Shown in pieces: positions 45,280 to 57,818 of a stretch of 64,000 nt of DNA. The notes beneath the pieces were generated by a model that was not told the origin of the DNA, made no database searches, and saw only the letters and a program-made list of their open reading frames with translations. A program made the position numbers and the translations under genes. This DNA is from Corticium candelabrum (Eukaryota > Porifera > Homoscleromorpha > Homosclerophorida > Plakinidae), in assembly GCF_963422355.1 (NCBI RefSeq), contig NC_085091.1, forward strand, positions 7,442,642 to 7,506,641. The letters are read 5' to 3'. The number at the start of each line of letters is the position of its first letter. The stretch's first letter is position 1.

Positions 45280-45750
45280 CAACGCAAACAGACTGCGGTA
45301 GTACAACGCAAACAGACTGCAGTAGCACAACGCAAACAGACTGCGGTAGTACAACGCAAACAGACTGCAGTAGCACAACGCAAACAGACTGCAGTAGCAC
45401 AACGCAAACAGACTGCGGTAGTACAACGCAAACAGACTGCGGTAGCACAACGCAAACAGACTGCGGTAGCACAACGCAAACAGACTGCGGGAGTACAACG
45501 CAAACAGGCTGCGGTTGCACAACGCAAACAGACTGCAGTAGCACAACGCAAACAGACTGCAGTAGCACAACGCAAACAGACTGCGGTAGTACAACGCAAA
45601 CAGACTGCGGTAGCACAACGCAAACAGACTGCGGTAGCACAACGCAAACAGACTGCGGTAGTACAACGCAAACAGGCTGCGGTTGCACAACGCAAACAGA
45701 CTGCAGTAGCACAACGCAAACAGACTGCAGTAGCACAACGCAAACAGACA
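45280..45750. repeat. 24-bp minisatellite, about 19.6 copies
   Basis: Unit CAACGCAAACAGACTGC followed by RGTAGYA, arranged head to tail with few variants (GTA/GCA, CAG/CGG). Because 24 is a multiple of three and the unit lacks stops in several frames, long frames exist on both strands; these are not evidence of genes. Confidence 0.95.
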
Positions 45751-46117
45751 GATAGTTCATGGCCTAGATCAATCGCGTACATATGAGGATTCGTCGAATT
45801 TCGAGATGGTGCGAACGAACCGATCTACTTAGAATTAGTACCTCCGATATTATACTTTGGCATCGTGTTGAAATAATAGAAAGGTGTATTGACAAATTGC
45901 TATAAAAATTTCTATTTTAGTAATCTCACCCTGAACAGTAGGCATGTTCACTAGATACAGAGCTTGCGGCGCTTACAGAATTTTCTAAGTTTTCCACTAC
46001 ACTTAATTTTATGTAACATTATATCCTGCGAGAAACAGCAAAAATCAAACTGCTTAATGTTTTGCAATTGATGTCAATTAAGAAACTAAATATCAGCTCG
46101 CAACGTTATCTAAAATT

Positions 46118-46959
46118 CTACAAGAGTTTTGATGCAATAAAGTCAGAGGTGGCAACGTACAAGTCGATACCAAAATTCTCACTCCCAGCTTTGGGATCGA
46201 TGGTCGTATATAGCTCGTCTAGGTCATGTCGACTAATAGGAAGATCGACACTCATTGGCATGTATACTCCATCTACGTCGTTATCGTCGTCGTCATGCAG
46301 TGACACGGGGCCATCCCAGTCGACACCGTATTCGGTTGGATCAATTGTCATCGAGTCTGCTACGGAGTATTCCGTACCCTGCAACCTCGACATACCGGCT
46401 ATCCACAATTGCAGATAATGTGTACGCCTGAATTTGTTAGTAATTCTTACAATAAACAATATCTAACCTGCAATGGCGACCGTCCACGTTCAGTCGATAG
46501 GCGGTGTCTGCACCACGCATGGCGAAACCCATCGAGACTGCTTTGAATTCGTGGCATAAAAACGTAGTGCAGACACCACAAATCTGTTGAGTTGTCAGCG
46601 TCTAGGAGGCCTTGCTCCTCCAGACTTTGAAACACAGCTTTGTAAGTTCCTGTTACGGCGACGCTAACATCTCTCCACAATCGCTCTATCCGTTGGTTGT
46701 GGACAGATCTTCCTGCTATAAAGCTGTGTCTGTCGGTTCCTCGTGTAGTCAGCATGAATTCCGCAACCCTAACGTTTTCAACGCCGCGATCAGCTCTTGC
46801 TCGAGAGGGCATCCCATAGTCACAAACAGCTTTCTGAAAGTAGGACAAAACCGTATCTGCTCTGTTATTAGAGCTGCAATTGAGGTATACTGGAACACGA
46901 CTGTAGCCATCAATACCTACGACAATGCAAAGACACAATTCGTGCCGTATTCACTACAG

Positions 46960-47002
<43 letters not shown>

Positions 47003-47468
47003 GCATATCAATAGAAACCTCCATGTATGACCAAACGCCAGCGAATAAGACCATGTTGACCGTCGATGTGCCACAAGGCATTTGGACCGTATACGCTGTA
47101 TTTACGACGCTGAACAGTGTACGACCATCGAAGTGCTACGCCTTCTGGGTCCACCCGACACAAGCTACTTCTGACTCTTTGTCTAGAGACGCGAATTGAT
47201 CGCTCAAGAAGATGGCCTTCAACATTACGGTATCCATGTCTAGGATACTCTCGATTTATCTCCAGCACAATGCTGTCTAGATCTTCATCAGATATCTGTG
47301 TAAGACTCTGTCTCACAGACAAGCCATTTTCCGTCAAACGACGATGGACAGTTCGAACAGAACATCCTAGAACTAAAGACATGTCGCCGACAGTAAATCC
47401 GTACGACAAAAGAAACTCCGGCTGCTCTAACGAAACGTTAGCCTTTGGACGTCCTCTTCCATGAGCCA
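46118..47468 (-). pseudogene. Integrase-type DDE transposase (IS3EU/Ginger-like), probably broken
   Basis: Exons 47468-47019, 46916-46468 and 46408-46118. Residues 15-60 form a helix-turn-helix (VGDMSLVLGCSVRTVHRRL). The catalytic acids are visible: Asp in ALWHIDGQ, Asp in ARADRGVEN and Glu in [12 protein letters not shown]. The acidic tail (SLHDDDDNDVDG) ends at a stop. Exon 1 begins TGGCTCATGG after TTTAG, so the start codon may be split (A|TG). The first two exons join in phase across an intron with an AT repeat. Exon 3 should start LWIAGM right after CTGCAA, where an acceptor would need CTGCAG, so a mutated splice site is likely. The family name comes from memory of related fish and coral proteins. 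Terminal repeats were not found. Confidence 0.75.
46962..47000. repeat. (AT)n microsatellite
   Basis: About 38 bp of TA dinucleotide in the intron of the integrase-like pseudogene. Confidence 0.95.
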
Positions 47469-47469
47469 C

Positions 47470-47983
47470 TAAAGTAAATGTTTATTCTTAACTAATTAAA
47501 TAATTACATCAAAACCATATTCAATAATCCAAATCATAAGTTGCAAAAATTTTATCTTTAAAATTACCAAATAATATTTCTTGTTTACACTAAATAAGCA
47601 CAATGATCTGTAGTAAACATTAATGATATTGCTCATTATTATTAACAAACGTAATGGCCATATTACTGCTTTTAATTAAGCTGTGTTCTTAATATTTTAA
47701 TATTAGATGAAATACCAAAATTTTTTGCAGTTGCATAACTAAAAAGTAAACAAATATATTTATTGCCTGTAATACATTACAAAAATTGTTAATCTTGCCT
47801 AGAGAAAAATACGATTTTCATGTAGCCTAGTCACTCAAATATTTATAGAATAATTACGTCATTAATTTAGGCACACTGAAACTGTGCTAGTGATAAAGTA
47901 ATCGTCTAATTTCACTAAAATGTATCGTACTTCATGTCTATTAGCCTGTTTACACGAGCTGAGCCGCGCTGCTCCAGTTTGAA
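47470..47983. other. AT-rich stretch, nothing recognised
   Basis: Upstream side of the integrase-like pseudogene; no inverted terminal repeat seen. Confidence 0.45.
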
Positions 47984-48589
47984 GTGGGAAGCAGCGGATA
48001 GAAACGGTCGGTGTACTAGAAGAAAAGTTCCAGCGATATTCCTACTATGCAGAAAGCTAGTGTCACGTGGTCACGTGCACTTACCACGTACTACAGCTCT
48101 GCGCGGCCTACACAAAATGACAGTCGTTCGCAAATATGATGAAACCAAACGTTGCACAAGAAGCTAATGTCTAGACGTTAATTTTTATCAGCAGAAGTGA
48201 CTGAATGTCATCAAAACGTCAGAAATCGATCGTTTGGTCGAATTTTGAAATTTGGAGAAGATGACGTCAGAATAATCAGAAACTTTGTGATATGATTCTA
48301 TGCATTGCTGTAAGCATTCGATGTAAATCTTGATTTGTCGAGTTGCATTGTAGCGATTTGGCGAGACATTACTAGTATGCAGAAAATGGCGTCTGTCGTG
48401 CTTGACCACGTGTACTTTGCGCTGCTGATTCTCGTCAACGGTAGCCTGGACAAACACTGAACGAGTGCAGAAACGTTTGACTTATTGTGTAAAAGTGGGA
48501 AGCAGCGGATAGAAACGGTCGGTGCACTAGAAGAAAAGTTCTAACGATATTCCTACTATGCAGAAAGCTAGTGTCACGTGGTCACGTGC
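47984..48589. repeat. 95-bp direct repeat flanking a 416-bp spacer
   Basis: 47984-48078 and 48495-48589 differ at few bases. Both contain the palindromic CACGTGGTCACGTG (two E-boxes in a row), and a partial inverted version lies between them at about 48350-48420. It may be the ends of an insertion or a duplicated regulatory site. Confidence 0.85.
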
Positions 48590-48885
48590 AGTGACTGTGT
48601 TGTGATTGCTGGACAGGTGGAAGCAACTTCGTGTTCGTTTATAGGTTGAATAGAGCCGCTTTTAGCGCAGTCTGACCGGATTTAGCACGTATTCCTAGTT
48701 ACCAGAAAGATTCCTGTTTTGCAGAAATTACCAGAAAAAAAGATGAACAGGGGGGCTTGTTGCGGGCATTACCCAACCCCAATCTAGGCCTCACCATTCC
48801 TCTTCATGAATTCGTAATTGCGATCCAGATATGGCTCGGCATTCCAATATTTCCTCTTCCACCATCTTCTGTTTTATGCTGTTGT

Positions 48886-49465
48886 AGGTGGCGCTACAAT
48901 TGATCCGTTTGGTGACCACCTACAGTCATGCAGCTGCCTTAGCTAGAGGTCCGCTACCTGTTCAACGTCACAATGCTCTTTGTGAAGTAATATTCCAAGT
49001 TTCGCAGGTCAAAAAAGGACAGAACTGCTCAGGTTATGATTCAAGCAGACCAGGAGACGTATATCATCCAGATTTCATGAATCGTCGACCTGGATATTTC
49101 GATGTTACAATCCGTAACTCTTTACAGCCTTCCTAGATATTGAAAGCAGTGCTCCGTCCTGGTGCAGCAGCAGAAGCAGCAGAATTTGAAAAAAATGCCA
49201 GGCATAAAGCCAATGTTACCACAGCAGGTGGTCTATTCTATCCACTAGTTTTTAATCTTTGGGCTTCATATCGTCTTTCACTCTAGAGACTTTGAAAGGG
49301 ATATGTTCAAAGACATCATCAATCAGTGGGATACCGTTTCCTCGAGCTTTCAAGAATATATTAGAACAGTTGCCTGTAAAGCTATGGTGCTACAACGCCA
49401 AGATGTTACATGCACGTATGCAATTAGAAGTTTTAGATGTTCGTAGCTGGGACTTGCCTATTTGA
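48886..49465 (+). pseudogene. LINE ORF2 C-terminal fragment
   Basis: Pieces in different frames: ATIDPFGDHLQSC, RHNALCEVIFQVSQV, SRPGDVYHPDF, YFDVTIRNSLQPS, then GGLFYPLVFNLW and SVKLW-type ending LPVKLWCYNAKMLHARMQLE. This is the usual order at the C-terminus of a LINE family I recall from corals and sponges. Stops and frameshifts are present, and no polymerase part is in the window. Confidence 0.7.
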
Positions 49466-49507
49466 CTTGGGAGAGATGTTGGGAGGGATGTTGGGTATTG
49501 GGTATTG

Positions 49508-49509
<2 letters not shown>

Positions 49510-49554
<45 letters not shown>
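49510..49554. repeat. (AT)n microsatellite
   Basis: About 44 bp of AT just past the LINE fragment. Confidence 0.95.
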
Positions 49555-49557
<3 letters not shown>

Positions 49558-49699
49558 CATTTCTCAAATAAATTTAGTGGTGTTGCTAAAGCCTTGGGGC
49601 AGGCTTGTCTCTATACATAGGACTCTGCTTGTATCCGGGTCTTAATTGGTAGTAGAGTCGCCATTACAGAGCTACTTGGAAATACACTTCAACTTATGA

Positions 49700-49758
49700 C
49701 CCCGTAGGTTAGTAGTAGATGACGACCACCACCACCCCCCCCGTAGGTTAGTAGTAGA
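49700..49758. repeat. Short direct repeat CCCGTAGGTTAGTAGTAG
   Basis: Two copies separated by a CCACC-rich linker, just upstream of Niban gene 2. Confidence 0.8.
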
Positions 49759-50069
49759 AGCCCAACCTGTACTATTCATGTACCTTCACTGCATTTCAGT
49801 GGAGAAATTTAACTCTCGGGGTCATGGTACTGTTTAGGATCATAATGCCTTTCAAGAGTGGCAGCGGCAACATCAAACGTGAGCCTACTATTTTAAGTAT
49901 AAGGTGATCATGAACATCTAGACATGAACATCCAAACATCTGTTCCAAGTACATTTCCTACTAGTAGATTGCTAGTTATCATTAGTTATTCTTAGTACAT
50001 TCCATTACTAAAATAACCATACTTAACTTAAACTTATTAGGTAGAGTAGTTTGAATGCTATTAATACAT

Positions 50070-50112
50070 CACGTGGCCTACAAGGGCGTGCCTTCACCAA
50101 TAATAGGCGTGT
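50070..50112 (+). promoter_or_regulatory. Candidate promoter motif cluster of Niban gene 2
   Basis: CACGTGG at 50070, GGCGTG at 50085 and GGCGTGT at 50106, 61 bp before the ATG, matching gene 1 in word order and spacing (15 and 21 bp here, 17 and 23 bp there). Confidence 0.5.
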
Positions 50113-50173
50113 CCACAATACATGCGCGATCATTCGGGTGGTGCTCGTCCAGCAAACTTCTTTCTGACACACG

Positions 50174-53100
50174 ATGGGCATTGGTCCCTTTGCGAGTCCG
50201 ATCAGCGACGACCAACTGAACGACATCAAAAGTAAGCATCCAGCAATGTTTGTTTACCTAATTATGTCATCCACTATGCATCCAGGTCTCATCGAGACTG
50301 TACTGACAACCTTCACCGTGCAGTACTCGAAGGCCTACGCTGTCGCGTTAGTCAAGCATATTGAAGAGGAACTGAAGAAGGAGAAACCGGACGAGTGGAA
50401 GCTGCTGGAAAGGCCGGTAGGGTCGCACAGCGTTCGTTTCACTGTTTGCATGTCTATTTCCTGCTTCTACAATTATGTACACTTTCACGCTTGCCCGTCT
50501 TACTTCTCGGAAGTTGGATGTAAGCTAGGAGAGGAGGTGGCTACCGACTAATGGCTGTTTGGCGGTTCTACAGGTACAGAAGGATTCCAACACAAGACCG
50601 CTCAAAACCGGATATCTCGTGAAGCAGGGTGCAATACGGAAGAATTGGCTTCGACGCTTTTTTGTCGTGAGGCCGGATTATAAAGTTGATTACTATGAGA
50701 CTAAAGAGGTGAGATCACGAGCGTCCACGTGCTTGCTTGCTTGCACGGGAGTGTGATGTGCAGACGTATGACGCGGGCGGCAAGCCGAAGGGAACCGTTG
50801 CGGCGTGCGGTTACGGTGTGTCGACAAATGTAGCGAAGGATCTTCTTGCACGCGCTCAAGACGTAGCTGCGAAGTTGGGTAAGCGTATTGCAACACAATA
50901 AGCTATAGTTTATCACATGATAGTAATCATGAGGCGTGACACCCCCGCTCTCTGCGGTACAAGTTCCAATCCTCTAGAATATTGTAAAACTGAAAGTAAT
51001 AATTATATGTTTGTATTGTAGTGTAAAGGAGCCGAAATTGTTTTATTACCAAATAGTTCAACTATATTGCCAAATGATCTTGTCTAGCTAACTAATATCC
51101 CAATCAATACATTTAAGCTCATGGGCTTGTATAATTGGAAACTTGCTGCTTGGATCTAAAGAACTTACTTTGACTATAGGGCTGACACTCATGCAGCTGG
51201 GCCTAGGCTAGTTGTACCTGGTAGTCTGATAACCGTTTTGTAGTCTTTTTGAATGAGCAGTTATATGTGGGAGTTGCAAACCAGAACTAGGTATTTTTCT
51301 TGTTTACAAGAGCTGCATGAAAACATCGCTGTAACTATAGTCCGTTCAAAGAAGGAGAGCCTGTGGGAAATCATTGGAGAGCACGTGACTAGATGGAGCC
51401 AGATCTCTGATCTGGGTTAGTATATACAGCATGCTTTCAGAAAGAGACTCCTCCCATGCATTACTGACAAAGAATACTACCAGTAAATGACTGACATCCA
51501 AGAGACTAATTGTAGTAATCACTGTTGTCATTCTCGTCGTGGATCTCTTCACTGTCTGAAGAGCTCTCCAGACCTACTAATCGTTCTACCACTTGTTTTA
51601 CCACGCCATCTGACGTTCTGTAATGGTTATCCACTTTCTGGTTGACGTGGTAGACACACTTCCATTTCGCCGCTGCCACTTTTTCAACGCCTTCTGTGGC
51701 CAGTTCGAATGGCAGAAAACTGTTGAACAGGGCGGACCCTGACGTAAAGTAGATAGATACGCAGGCGTAGGAAGTTTGGTGAGTTTGGGGGGAACGCCAA
51801 ATTGGGGGTCTAATCACCGCATTGATACAGCTTTGGAGGCTAAATATTGGGTGGGCCAGGCCCCGCCCCCTTCCTAAGCCTATGAGATAGTAGGCAGTGA
51901 GGTCTGGGTAGCAACCATTGCTCTAATTGCTCATTTATCGATTGTTAGTACATGTATTATGATCCAGGATGATAGCAATATTGTTGTTTCAGCCCTATAT
52001 CTGGTAACCACATTTCCCATGGACTGTTACCAAAGAGTTCTCTGTTGACAGGCAGCAGGATATTTATAGTGGTGTGACACTATGACATTGACATGACATG
52101 ACATACTGTACTCTAGGGTCACAGAGCATGCAGACTAGGGTATCAGCTATTTTACGCAGACACTATCAGTCCGTCTATCAGTACATATCTGCCCAAAGAA
52201 AATAGGTTCACTTATAATTATCAGTCCACAACATCTGAGCTGATGTTTGACTAAAACCCCAGAGCTTAAATGTGTAAATTTATGTCAATAAATGTTAAAG
52301 GAGTGAAAGTAGAAGTTCCTGTTCCATAAACAGGATGTTGCACTGAACCCAAGTATGTCATTTTCATTTTCAGGTATGGAAGCTGGTGATATTTCACCTG
52401 TGAAATCGTATCCAGAATTCTGTTGGGAAGTCCACCATATTCGACGCCGCTGCTGGTTCATTCATGCCACCAGTAAGAATGAGAAAGAAGAGTGGACAAG
52501 AATGTTCAAGCTGTGCTGCAGACGCTGTGATGGTCGGTTTTCAAGTCCGAAAATCCGTAGACTGGTGTTGTATGATCTGTCATTGCAGGTTACAACAACA
52601 AAGACCCTGTACACATTGCAGCTTTTCAATTAGCAACCAGAAAGACTAGACATGAACTGGGTCATTACAGGTACTGGGTATACGGTGGTACAGAGGAACA
52701 GGTAGAAACGGGAGAGGGCGAACGGTTGTGTACCCCATTGTATTGACATTGTGCAATATATAGGTGCTCGGTGATCTGATCGTAGATGACCTGGAGTGTA
52801 CACTGTTAAAAGACATCTACAGCAAGATCAAAGGCCCACGTGATGTGAGAATTGCTATTAGAAGCAAGGTATGACTGCAGCTTAATGCTTCTAAGTAATT
52901 AACAATTTTATTCAAACAAGAAGCATTACATCAGTATGTCATAAAATATACCTTTTTAATAGTAGAGCACATAATACAGTGTAGTGAAGAAAGCACTCAT
53001 GTACAACTTCTGGTTGCCACGATGCCCTTGATTTGTTCATGCCTTTGTGCAGTAATTCTTTGTGTGCTGTGCCACACTAAAGGTGACTGACATTGTCATA

Positions 53101-55352
53101 TACTCTAGCTGAGTCCCAGGGCTCAAAAAATAGGTCATCAAGTCATCATTTGACCAAGTTAAATTTTACAACTGACGACTAACGTTCTAGTCTAGGTTGT
53201 CAAATGACGACTAGAGCAGACCAATGCTAGTTTGTAATGACTTTCTCGGTATGCAGGCGGATAACTGTACTGTACTGAAACATTTGTCATATACAATGGT
53301 ATGTATGCATAGTGCTGTTGACAAACTGCTCATATCCTGGATAATGAAACGGGGCGTGCAAGAGCCATCTCAGGATTCCGACGAAGTAAAGGCATGAAGT
53401 TTGTGACTAGGGAGCAGTGGAGACAATGGTAAATCCTTTGTGTCGAAATAGGTAGATATGATTTTAGTAGCCAGAAACAGACAACTTTCCGCAATGTGAT
53501 ATCTGGTTGGAACCCTCCTTGTTTTGACAAAGAGAGGTGGTATGCATTTATTCTCTAATTCAATAAGCTGTCACTATATTGTCTTCCTTGAAGATGTCTA
53601 GTTCTGTAAAATCTAGCACCTGGTATCCATTGGCTCAGCAGTAATGTGTGTGTGTGTGGGTTGCGTGCCGTGGGAATATTGCATTGCACTGAATTCTAGA
53701 AGACTTTACAAAATGGCGGCATTAAACACAATGATTGATATCAACATGACATTCTAGACTAAAAGTTTTGACGGCCTAAAATTTTTGGAAACTTGTCAAA
53801 TGACAACAACTAGTTGGACCAATTTTTCAAGTCCTGAAACAGTTAATAAATTAGCCAACATGAGAAGAGTAAATGAATGAGATCGTTAACAAGGATAGGT
53901 GGTAGAAATTTCAGGTGGTATAATGTGTCTAAGATTATGATCTACTCCTAAACATTACATGAAAATAAACAGTAACTTTACATTGCTAGTAGTGTTGATA
54001 TTATGATACTATGTGCTGTAGGTTCTACAGGTTATCGATAGTTTAGTGATGGCAGCAGTAACTCCCGCTTACAAAGCAATGGAGGCAGCAGTAAAGGTGA
54101 TACGTGGTCGCATAGAGGAAGTCATTCGTTCAAAGATTGAACCATTGTTCAAAGCCAAACAGGAAATCAAGGAAAAAATCCAGAGTAAGGTGCCTTTCCG
54201 AAGTTCTGAAGAGACAAAGTTAATTTTGTTACTTTAGGTGCCATACTGGAAACTATTAATCCCACGTTAGCAGAGAAAGTATCCCCAAGGCTAGCAGGCA
54301 TCATAGAAATTTTGATATCGCCGGTATGGAATTGCCAGACATTAAACGTACAACCTACCAAACTGTCATGTAATTTTGCTGCAATTAGATGACAGAAGCG
54401 TTTCAGGAGACGCGTGTTGTCTTCGATGACCAAATGACACTGCTTGCACGAACAGTCAAGGAAAAGAATGGATTCGGTGAAAGCCTAACATCTGTACGCT
54501 TGCCAAAACACCATGTTGTGTAGTGTTAGCCATCATAATTAGTCCATCTTGATACATCTTAGTATTTCCATGATCTTGACTGCACACCAAGAACAAGTGC
54601 GATGTATGATGCCTTCAAGAAAGTCAAAGTGATGAAGGATCCACTCTGGGCTCTACATCAGTTCTTCAATGACATCACGCCATCGCCACTCATCCATGAA
54701 GCAAAGGAAACTCTGAGCAAAGTTGCTGCAGCTTGGTCTAAATCATTTCTAGCTTACTTACGTATTATGGATTCTAGATTCTTGACATGGCTATCTACAC
54801 ATTTGAGAAGCTGCTAGAAGAGGAAGTTACTGCCCAACCAAGCATATTGTCAGATGGTGTCGCCGCAGAAGGAGCAGTGCAACAACTAAAAGACAGTGTA
54901 CAGCAAGTGAGATCCACATTCTAATACACGAGTTTGTTAGTCGGATTGTATCAGTTGATTATTGTAAACAGAAATTTGGTGCAGACGCTGATACAGCGAC
55001 AGTCGCCTACTACAGAAATACAGTAATGAAAATTGTAATGCCATTCTTGCTTAAAGTGGTGACACCATTGACAAAACCAGTAATACAGAGTAGACTTGTG
55101 ACTCTCAGCTCAGATTTTGGATTTTGTGTCTGGTTTGTTACAGGTACTCGAACCAATCAATGACCTCATTCCCGAGCCATTCAAAGAAGTCATTGATATT
55201 CAGGATGAGTTTGAGAGTGTGCTGGAAGGTATCGTAGGAGGATCTATTGACACAGGTAAGGAACAATGTGGTAATTTTTTTACACTCACAATGTTCAATA
55301 ATGCTTTCGGTTGCTTCTTTGTGTAGTCATCGAACATGTGACTGCTTCATAA
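50174..55352 (+). CDS. Niban-family protein 2 (FAM129-like)
   Basis: Fifteen exons: 50174-50231, 50286-50416, 50580-50708, 50764-50878, 52374-52532, 52589-52701, 52764-52868, 54022-54184, 54238-54323, 54389-54493, 54563-54721, 54778-54906, 54972-55079, 55144-55255, 55327-55352; 1698 bases, 565 residues. Every exon matches gene 1 in length except exon 11, one codon shorter. Exon 3 could also start at 50574 (GTACAG in frame); 50580 is chosen because it equals the paralogue. Starts MGIGPFAS. The PH-like region has LKTGYLVKQGAIRKNWLRRF and KNEKEEWTRMFKLCC, later IVDDLECTLL, MAAVTPAYKAME and FEKLLEEE. Ends VIEHVTAS. It is a tandem duplicate of gene 1, 6.5 kb apart. Protein divergence is clear but introns differ fully, so the duplication is old. 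Confidence 0.9.
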
Positions 55353-56356
55353 GTTGCTGCATTTTAAGTCAAGAGAAACTGCTGTTACAGGACGGAATGG
55401 TTTTGCTTAGTATAAACTTCCTTACTATGGAATTGTGGCCTTTTTAAAAACCTGTTGACAGTTGATGTGATGCCATTGTTTACTTCAGAAGTTTTGTGAG
55501 CTCAGAATGGCACCTGATGTTACATTTCCAAGAAGGGGTGTTTCTAAAGTTTTAGTCAGATTCTAGAGCCATTGTGTCTGATTGTTGTGCTCTGGCTGCA
55601 ATGTGCTACACAAGTCAGACAGACCAGCTGTTGTCACAGAAGTCTTTCAGTGGCATGACAGCAGTCACTAGCCTAGTAGACACTTTCCATATTCACAGGT
55701 GACTTCCTATAGTAAATAGTAAACTGTCCATGACTGGCTCTGTTATAGCACGACAATTGACAAGCTACGCCATCTCCAGAATCACAAGAAAACGTGAGCA
55801 CATTGTAATACCAAATGGCCCCAACCTGAGTTTCATCCAACATACTCACCAGCATGCAATTCATGATTCTAGCCAAAAAGTAGGGTCATAATAACTTGTA
55901 TGTTTAATGAGGAAGCAGGCCGCCTCACAGCATTATTGGTACCATTTACCAAACTAAACAAATGCAGGCTTCTTTCAATGACTTCGTTATACACTTCCTC
56001 GGACATGGTTAGCTGGCATTAAAACTAAAACCCAGCAAATCTTCTCTCCACTATGGACATTGCAAGATGAACTTGAAAGTCTGAGCCTGGCTATGTAGAA
56101 TACATAGATAAACTACATCGGTATTGCTCAGTAAATAGCAGGATTGTTGTTGTAACAGGTGGGTGACTAAAAATATTAAAACTGCAAGATGAGTAATACT
56201 CCATCTTTGGAATAATGGCCCTTGTTTCTAAACAGACAACCCATTATGTAAACAGTAAATATGGAACTTGGTAGTACTACACAGCTTTGTAATTTACTAC
56301 AGTACTGCCCATTCTATGGTCAAACATACAGACAACAGCACAGAAACAAGTCCCAG
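55353..56356. other. Convergent 3' intergenic region between Niban gene 2 and DDOST
   Basis: 1 kb shared by the 3' ends of both genes; no gene or repeat recognised. Confidence 0.5.
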
Positions 56357-57705
56357 TTAGTCAAGTTTGTCTTTCGGATCATCCCTGTGGTGTAAATACA
56401 CCATGCTGAACACAAACAGCCCAAACATCATTGAAAAAGCACTGAAATAGTAGGGATAAGCAGAGAAAATGAAACGTTCATACTGCGTATGAGTGTAGGG
56501 CCTCACAGATACCTACAATAAAAGAAATATTTGTTGCAGTAAAACAAACTTAGATGAATGGACCAAACCAGACCTGAGTGGTTGAGTACAGGTTGGTGTA
56601 ACCGATACGTTTGTAGTCAACTTTAAACTGAAACACTCCATACACATCAGGCAGCTTGAATAGGGCTTGGAAACGACCATCTACAAAACAAGAATCGAAA
56701 AAAGTAAAGGGAGACAAGTAAAGAAACTGCTAGCTAAACAAGGCAACAGGCCAGATTAGCTGTTTTAGCTCATATTCTGTATCCATTGCACTGAAACATT
56801 AAAGTGAAACGACAAGGTGTATACATGTTTGGATACAGAGTAAGAAAAGCAGTTTGCATGTGACCACACATTAAGATGGTTATGGAAATAAGGCTGTGAC
56901 TGCCTCTTGTAATAGTGTCTGGATACCAAAGTTTCCTTGGCTTTATGTTTCATGTGTTCATGCCATTTCTGTCTTCCTCATTTTAATGCTCTTTCACAAT
57001 GCACTGTTTTTACCAATGATTTAAACCATAATGTTATATCTTGCCTATCGATTGTCAAAATTTCCATCGGTGTTGACCTCAGAAAAAATATAAGGCTCCC
57101 AGGACCAGATCAACTAATTTACCCTACAAAGCAATAACTGACATTTTCATGTGTGCTTTGAAGTCGTATGCCACAAAGTGACCACTGTGCCTGCACGAGA
57201 TCCACTGTGTCTGCACGAGTTCATACGAAAACGTCCTTAAGCCAGAGACCCAACTAAACATCAAACTACAATGATATCACACAACGTAGAAGACTACCCA
57301 GGTTAGTTACAGTCTGCTCGCTGTACAAAGATGTAGTTGTACCAAAGTTCAGTAGCTCAAATGTCTGTAGATAACCAATGTGAGCTTCAGGTCACATGCT
57401 GCTCGTAAAAGCAGTATGATGTGTGCACCATCATCCACACTTGTTGCTGCATAACATCTATCTTTAATTTCTTTGTATAGTATGTGGCACATCTACTACA
57501 ACTGTTAAAGGGTACGTCTATTCAATTTCAAAAACAGCATGATTGGAGACAAATAGACCTGCTCATATGGCCTAACTCAACTGTACAGTACTTATAGTTA
57601 CTTGATAAAACGAAGACCTCAAACTCCAATAGCCTAGCAATCGACTGAAGATACAAAGAGTACAATACCAAGACATGCACATATAGCTATAATGCTCACA
57701 AACTT

Positions 57706-57766
<61 letters not shown>

Positions 57767-57773
57767 TGCACAT

Positions 57774-57818
<45 letters not shown>

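Noticed and set aside
45138..45786. Four long overlapping frames on both strands
   Set aside because: They are by-products of the 24-bp minisatellite.
51506..51817. Minus-strand frame of 103 codons in intron 4 of Niban gene 2, with a Ser/Asp/Glu-rich end
   Set aside because: Could be the tail of a transposase, but no motif, repeat boundary or partner exon supports it.
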